Source of the DNA: Deinococcus sp.
GTDB lineage: Bacteria; Deinococcota; Deinococci; Deinococcales; Deinococcaceae
Direction of reading: 5' to 3'
DNA: 6,083 nucleotides
Assembly (NCBI GenBank): GCA_030524065.1
Contig: JAUNHF010000116.1
Coordinates: forward strand, 1 to 6,083
Positions 1 through 6,083 of the stretch are shown in pieces; the stretch's first letter is position 1; each line of letters begins with the position of its first letter. The notes beneath the pieces are model-generated. The model did no database searches and was not told the origin of the DNA. It saw nothing but the letters and a program-made list of their open reading frames with translations. A program made the translations under genes and the position numbers.

Positions 1-82
1 GCAGGGGCTGGCCGGGCGTAGGGGCCGCGGCCGCCAGCTGAGGGTAGCTCAGCACTTGGCAACTTCATAAGTAGAGCGAGAA

Positions 83-112
83 GAAAGGTGGTGCTCTAGA
101 GCACCACCTTTC
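83..112 (-). terminator. Perfect 30-bp palindrome, likely terminator of the GH1 gene
   Basis: Bases 83-112 form an uninterrupted inverted repeat of 15 bp per arm, centred on CTAG at 96-99, starting 6 bases past the stop codon of the minus-strand glycosidase gene. As RNA it would make a long hairpin, with the innermost pairs opening to form the loop. On the minus strand the stem is followed by TTCTCGCTC, which is only moderately U-rich, and on the plus strand by CTGCTTTA. It is therefore either a weak or bidirectional intrinsic terminator or another kind of palindromic element. Its position immediately after a stop codon favours a terminator. Confidence 0.6.
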
Positions 113-117
113 CTGCT

Positions 118-2510
<2,393 letters not shown>

Positions 2511-2600
2511 ACAGTCTGCCTCCAGACAAACGAAAAAAAGGGCGGCGTGATTTGCCACCCTCTTTGTTCGTCTGACAGGCCGATTAGCGCAGGCTGTCAG
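2511..2600 (-). promoter_or_regulatory. Leader RNA with competing pairings, probable attenuator
   Basis: Four complementary segments can be read on the minus strand. Segment 1, CUGACAG (2600-2594), is inside the last codons of the leader peptide and is perfectly complementary to CUGUCAG (2578-2572). The latter overlaps segment 2, CAGACGAAC (2574-2566), which can instead pair along all 9 bases (one G-U) with GUUUGUCUG (2531-2523), closing an outer stem around the terminator. GUCUG (2527-2523) can also pair with CAGAC (2518-2514), placing part of the ribosome binding site GGAGG in a four-base loop. These pairings are mutually exclusive. Together with a translated leader ORF they suggest control of readthrough, of ribosome binding, or of both. 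The mechanism is inferred from sequence only. Confidence 0.6.
2533..2565 (-). terminator. Intrinsic terminator in the acetyltransferase leader (attenuator core)
   Basis: On the minus strand, GGGUGGC (2560-2554), loop AAAUCAC and GCCGCCC (2546-2540) form a 7-bp GC-rich stem with one G-U pair, followed at once by seven U residues (2539-2533). An A-rich AAAGA precedes it. This is a textbook Rho-independent terminator for minus-strand transcription. It sits after the leader-peptide stop codon and 10 nt before the ribosome binding site of the acetyltransferase, so it must be read through for that gene to be expressed from any upstream promoter. Confidence 0.85.
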
Positions 2601-2643
2601 GCTGGGTGGCGCGGACAAAAGTGTGGATGTTGATGTGGTCCAT
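2584..2643 (-). CDS. Putative 19-residue leader peptide upstream of the acetyltransferase
   Basis: ATG 2643 to TAA 2584 encodes MDHINIHTFVRATQPDSLR. The start is preceded by GAGGTGA (2653-2647), a seven-base match to the anti-Shine-Dalgarno complement, with 6 nt between GAGG and the ATG. It is out of frame with the acetyltransferase and ends 19 nt before the terminator stem, the usual place for an attenuator peptide. There is no run of a single amino acid: two His and three Arg or near-basic positions are scattered, so amino-acid-starvation sensing is not obvious. Stalling by a ribosome-targeting compound, or simple coupling of translation to readthrough, would fit as well. The strong ribosome binding site makes translation likely; the function is inferred. 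Confidence 0.6.
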   Translation of the reverse strand: MDHINIHTFVRATQPDSLR

Positions 2644-2755
2644 ACGTCACCTCTAGAAATCAGGGCCATGATTTGACGGCGTCCCAGAGCACTCAGGGGA
2701 GGCCGTCAGGCCCGCACAAGCTGCACTTTAGCGGCCTGTGCCCCGGCCTGCAACC

Positions 2756-3154
2756 CTAGCCCTGCAAGCTGTTGACGTAATAGTTGCCAATAAAAAAGGT
2801 CATGGCTGTAAACGCCAGCGAAGCGGCGGTCAGGCCGGCAGCGGAGCGGGCGCGGGCCGCTTCCGAGCGGTACGGCAGCCAGTAAAACAGCATCAGTAAG
2901 CCCACTGCGCCCACGCCACCGAGGTAATGCACGTACTTTTGCAGCACCCCCATGCCCTGGTCCAGCAGCTTGATGCCGATCAGCGCCTGCATCAGCAGCG
3001 CCACTTGCAGGGCGATCATGGAGGCCGCCGCTGCCGGGGTGACTTGGCCCCGGCGGGCCCCCAGCAGGGTCAGCGCCGCTGCGGCCAGGGCAGCGAGCAG
3101 GGTGACGCCTCCTACCGCCTGGTGCAGCGCCGGTGGAATGATGAATTCGTCCAT
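2756..3154 (-). CDS. Small four-helix membrane protein of unknown function (132 aa)
   Basis: I do not recognise a family. The protein has four hydrophobic stretches that look like membrane helices: about residues 14-33 (VGGVTLLAALAAAALTLLGA), 43-64, 74-95 (ending LMLFYWLPY) and 105-127 (ending FFIGNYYV). It has short loops, a basic loop near RSEAARARS, and no signal peptide, cofactor motif or extra domain. ATG 3154 is well supported by AAGGAG seven nt upstream (3167-3162). Transcription probably starts at the operator-overlapping promoter near 3277-3305, giving a 5' leader of about 115 nt that contains a 7-bp GC-rich hairpin (3227-3233 with 3253-3259). The next minus-strand element is the leader peptide, 112 bp downstream, with no convincing terminator or promoter between them. 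The membrane gene and the acetyltransferase may therefore share a transcript. Confidence 0.75.
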   Translation of the reverse strand: MDEFIIPPALHQAVGGVTLLAALAAAALTLLGARRGQVTPAAAASMIALQVALLMQALIGIKLLDQGMGVLQKYVHYLGGVGAVGLLMLFYWLPYRSEAARARSAAGLTAASLAFTAMTFFIGNYYVNSLQG

Positions 3155-3164
3155 ATAGCTTCTC

Positions 3165-3190
3165 CTTGTCTGTAGGTCTTGTCTGTGGGT
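3165..3190. repeat. 13-bp tandem duplication next to a ribosome binding site
   Basis: CTTGTCTGTAGGT (3165-3177) is followed immediately by CTTGTCTGTGGGT (3178-3190), a direct repeat with one mismatch. Read on the minus strand, the second copy runs into the ribosome binding site AAGGAG of the membrane-protein gene. It may be a simple duplication or two binding sites in the leader. Confidence 0.6.
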
Positions 3191-3275
3191 CAGTGAGGGT
3201 CATGGCCGGTCTTCCCCAGGGCACGGGGCCCGGCGGAGCGCAAGGCACACTTCCGGGCCGCTGCCTCTCCTGACC

Positions 3276-3295
3276 TACCGTACGGTAAGACTTAC
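3276..3295. promoter_or_regulatory. TetR-type operator: overlapping palindromes
   Basis: TACCGTACGGTA (3276-3287) is a perfect 12-bp palindrome of the kind bound by TetR-family repressors. A second palindrome, GTAAG-A-CTTAC (3285-3295), overlaps its right end. The first covers the likely -10 of the minus-strand promoter, which suits repression. No regulator gene is in the window, so the family assignment rests on the look of the site alone. Confidence 0.55.
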
Positions 3296-3305
3296 AGAAA
3301 AGCAA
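3277..3305 (-). promoter_or_regulatory. Sigma-70-like promoter for the membrane-protein gene
   Basis: On the minus strand, TTGCTT (3305-3300) and TACGGT (3282-3277) are separated by exactly 17 bp. Both hexamers keep the key bases TTG and TAnnnT. The -10 lies within the 12-bp palindrome. The predicted transcript begins near 3270 and leads into the membrane-protein gene. Confidence 0.5.
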
Positions 3306-3365
3306 GAGAATGCCCGCACGGTGGTCACGCTTCAGGCTTTCCCGGTTCCTCATCAGCCCAGCCGG

Positions 3366-3371
3366 TACACT
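3366..3371 (+). promoter_or_regulatory. Possible -10 element for the prfA transcript
   Basis: TACACT fits the TAnnnT pattern and lies 7 nt before an ATG at 3379, as in leaderless Deinococcus genes. No good -35 is visible 17 bp upstream. It is the best candidate promoter for prfA in the divergent intergenic region. Confidence 0.35.
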
Positions 3372-3378
3372 GTCTCTC

Positions 3379-3465
3379 ATGCAAGCTGTGTACTTCTCTC
3401 AACAATTTTCCGGCGCCGGCCCTGGCCCCGAGCGTGAGCCGGACGGCTGGGGGCCAGGATGCTGA
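3379..3465 (+). CDS. Possible 28-codon upstream ORF overlapping the prfA start
   Basis: From ATG 3379 this frame reads 28 codons, starting [17 protein letters not shown] and ending in UGA at 3463-3465. It therefore overlaps the prfA start in the sequence ATGCTGA. It has no Shine-Dalgarno sequence but sits 7 nt after a -10-like hexamer, so it would be read from a leaderless message. Its composition (Gly/Pro-rich second half) shows no recognisable domain. If translated, it could couple ribosomes to the prfA start, which itself has only a weak ribosome binding site. It could equally be a chance open frame. Confidence 0.3.
   Translation: MQAVYFSQQFSGAGPGPEREPDGWGPGC
3421..3458 (+). repeat. Inverted repeat abutting the prfA start codon
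   Basis: CCTGGCCCC (3421-3429) is perfectly complementary to GGGGCCAGG (3450-3458), the nine bases directly before ATG 3459. A smaller AGCC/GGCT stem lies in between. As RNA this would pair the only G-rich stretch that could serve as ribosome binding site, so it may reduce initiation unless a translating ribosome opens it. Confidence 0.5.
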
Positions 3466-4575
3466 GCCCACGCCTGTCTGAACTGGTCAGCGAATTCGGG
3501 ATGGTGGAGCGCGCTCTGGGCGACCCCGCCGTGCTGGCGGAAGGAGGCCGCGAATACACCCGGCTGACCCGCCGCCACCGCGAGCTTTCACCGCTGGTCA
3601 CGCTGTACCGCGAATATGAAGGCCTGCTGGAAGAACAGGCCGGCAGCCGCGAACTGCTGACCGAACCTGATTTCCGGGAGATGGCGCAGGCCGAGCTGGA
3701 ACGCATCGGCGCGCGGCTGCGCGAACTGGAAAGCGAGCTGGAAATTCTGCTGCTGCCCCCCGACCCCAACGACTCCCGCGACGTGATTCTGGAGCTGCGG
3801 GCCGGGGCGGGCGGGGCCGAAGCGGCGCTGTTCGCCGCCGACCTGCTGCGGATGTACGGGCGCTACGCCGAAGCGGCCGGGCTGCGGCTGGAAGTGCTGG
3901 ACGCCGGCGAAAGCGACCTGGGCGGCTTCAGCAAGGTGGTGGCCGAAGTGGCCGGCGAGTTCGCCTACCGCGCCTTCAAGTGGGAAAGTGGCGTTCACCG
4001 GGTGCAGCGCGTGCCGGCCACCGAATCACAGGGCCGCATTCACACCAGCACGGTGACCGTGGCGGTGCTGCCGCAGGTCGAGCAAAGCGAAGTGCAGCTG
4101 GACCTGAGCGAAGTGCGCATAGATGTGTTCCGCTCGCAGGGCGCGGGCGGCCAAAGCGTGAACACCACCGACAGCGCCGTGCGGGCCACCTACCGGGCCG
4201 GCACGCCCGACGAAATCATGGTGGTGTGTCAGGACGGCCGCAGTCAGATTAAGAACCGCGAAAAGGCCCTGATGGTTCTGGCGTCGCGCCTGGCCGAGCG
4301 TGAGCGTGAGCGGCAGCAGGCCAGCGAGCGCGAGGCCCGCTCCAGTCAGATCGGCAGCGGGGACCGCAGCGAAAAGGTCCGGACCTACAACTATCCCCAG
4401 AACCGCGTGACCGACCACCGGCTGGAAGGCGAAATCAAGAATTTTCCGCTGGAAACGGTGATTGGTGGCCGGCTGGAAGAACTGGTGGGCGCCCTGGCCC
4501 GCAGCGAGCGCGAACGGCAACTGCTGGACCTGGCCGACGCGGACACGGGCGCTAGGGCAGACGGGAGCGCCCAGC

Positions 4576-4589
<14 letters not shown>
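3459..4589 (+). CDS. prfA: Peptide chain release factor 1
   Basis: RF1 recognises UAA and UAG stop codons in the ribosomal A site and triggers release of the finished protein. The order of parts is complete: an N-terminal helical domain (about 1-100), the core beginning [13 protein letters not shown] (110-122), and the codon-recognition tripeptide PAT (186-188, in [14 protein letters not shown]). The catalytic GGQ (230-232, in [15 protein letters not shown]) and the late motif [16 protein letters not shown] follow. PAT rather than SPF separates it from RF2, and the full domain set separates it from stalled-ribosome rescue factors. The length of 376 residues is slightly above the usual 355-360, through a variable Ala/Asp/Gly-rich tail. 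The Gln of GGQ is normally methylated by PrmC, which is not in the window. ATG 3459 matches the expected N-terminus, although the ribosome binding site is weak (GGGGG within a hairpin). The gene ends in UGA, which RF1 does not read, and overlaps the Nudix gene. Confidence 0.97.
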
Positions 4590-5064
<475 letters not shown>

Positions 5065-5108
5065 CTTTCTCCCCGCCCACGCCGGCTGCTTTCTCCTGAG
5101 GTCCCACC

Positions 5109-6062
<954 letters not shown>

Positions 6063-6065
6063 GCC

Positions 6066-6083
6066 ATGCGCCTGCACCACGCC
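6066..6083 (+). CDS. Possible start of a further ORF, cut by the window edge
   Basis: ATG 6066, three bases after the rluD stop codon, opens a frame reading MRLHHA before the window ends. There is no Shine-Dalgarno sequence, but coupling to the rluD stop would be possible. Too little is visible to name a product. Confidence 0.25.

Noticed and set aside
1..82. Possible C-terminal tail of a plus-strand gene ending at 37-39 or 68-70
   Set aside because: Two frames stay open from the edge for only 12 to 22 codons, and neither can be recognised.
2511..2669. Upstream extension of the acetyltransferase frame by 53 codons
   Set aside because: It would run through the terminator stem, the U-tract and the leader ORF, and its translation looks noncoding, whereas ATG 2510 has a good GGAGG.
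2706..3380. Minus-strand open frame of 224 codons
   Set aside because: It overlaps the membrane-protein gene in another frame, crosses the promoter and operator, and is rich in Pro, Gly and Arg without domains.

Overview
The window looks like chromosomal DNA from a Deinococcus-type bacterium. This is inferred from the GC-rich coding sequence, the style of the release factor 1 and Nudix proteins, and two places where a -10-like hexamer sits 6 to 7 nt before an ATG, the leaderless arrangement known to be common in Deinococcus. I could not run a database search, so the genus is an inference. There is no tRNA, rRNA, CRISPR array, insertion sequence or recognisable defence system.

Left half (bases 83-3305, all genes on the minus strand). 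In transcription order there is a TetR-type palindrome overlapping a promoter-like sequence (3276-3305), a small four-helix membrane protein of unknown function (3154-2756), a 19-residue leader peptide with a strong ribosome binding site (2643-2584), an intrinsic terminator, and a two-domain GNAT acetyltransferase (2510-1461). Last comes a GH1 6-phospho-beta-glucosidase-like gene (1393-118), broken by an internal deletion, with a 30-bp perfect palindrome just after its stop codon. The leader peptide plus terminator in front of the acetyltransferase is the most interesting element: it has the layout of a ribosome-dependent attenuator, with alternative RNA pairings that involve both the terminator stem and the acetyltransferase ribosome binding site.

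Right half (bases 3366-6083, all plus strand). This is a housekeeping translation and RNA-modification cluster: prfA (release factor 1), a Nudix hydrolase that overlaps its end by 14 bases, and an RluD-like 23S rRNA pseudouridine synthase. A possible leaderless 28-codon upstream ORF overlaps the prfA start codon, and a 9-bp inverted repeat ends directly at that start codon. The start of one more ORF may lie at the right edge.

The first 82 bases hold only the possible tail of a neighbouring gene, which I cannot assign. The two halves are divergently transcribed from the 3155-3458 intergenic region, which carries most of the recognisable regulatory signals.
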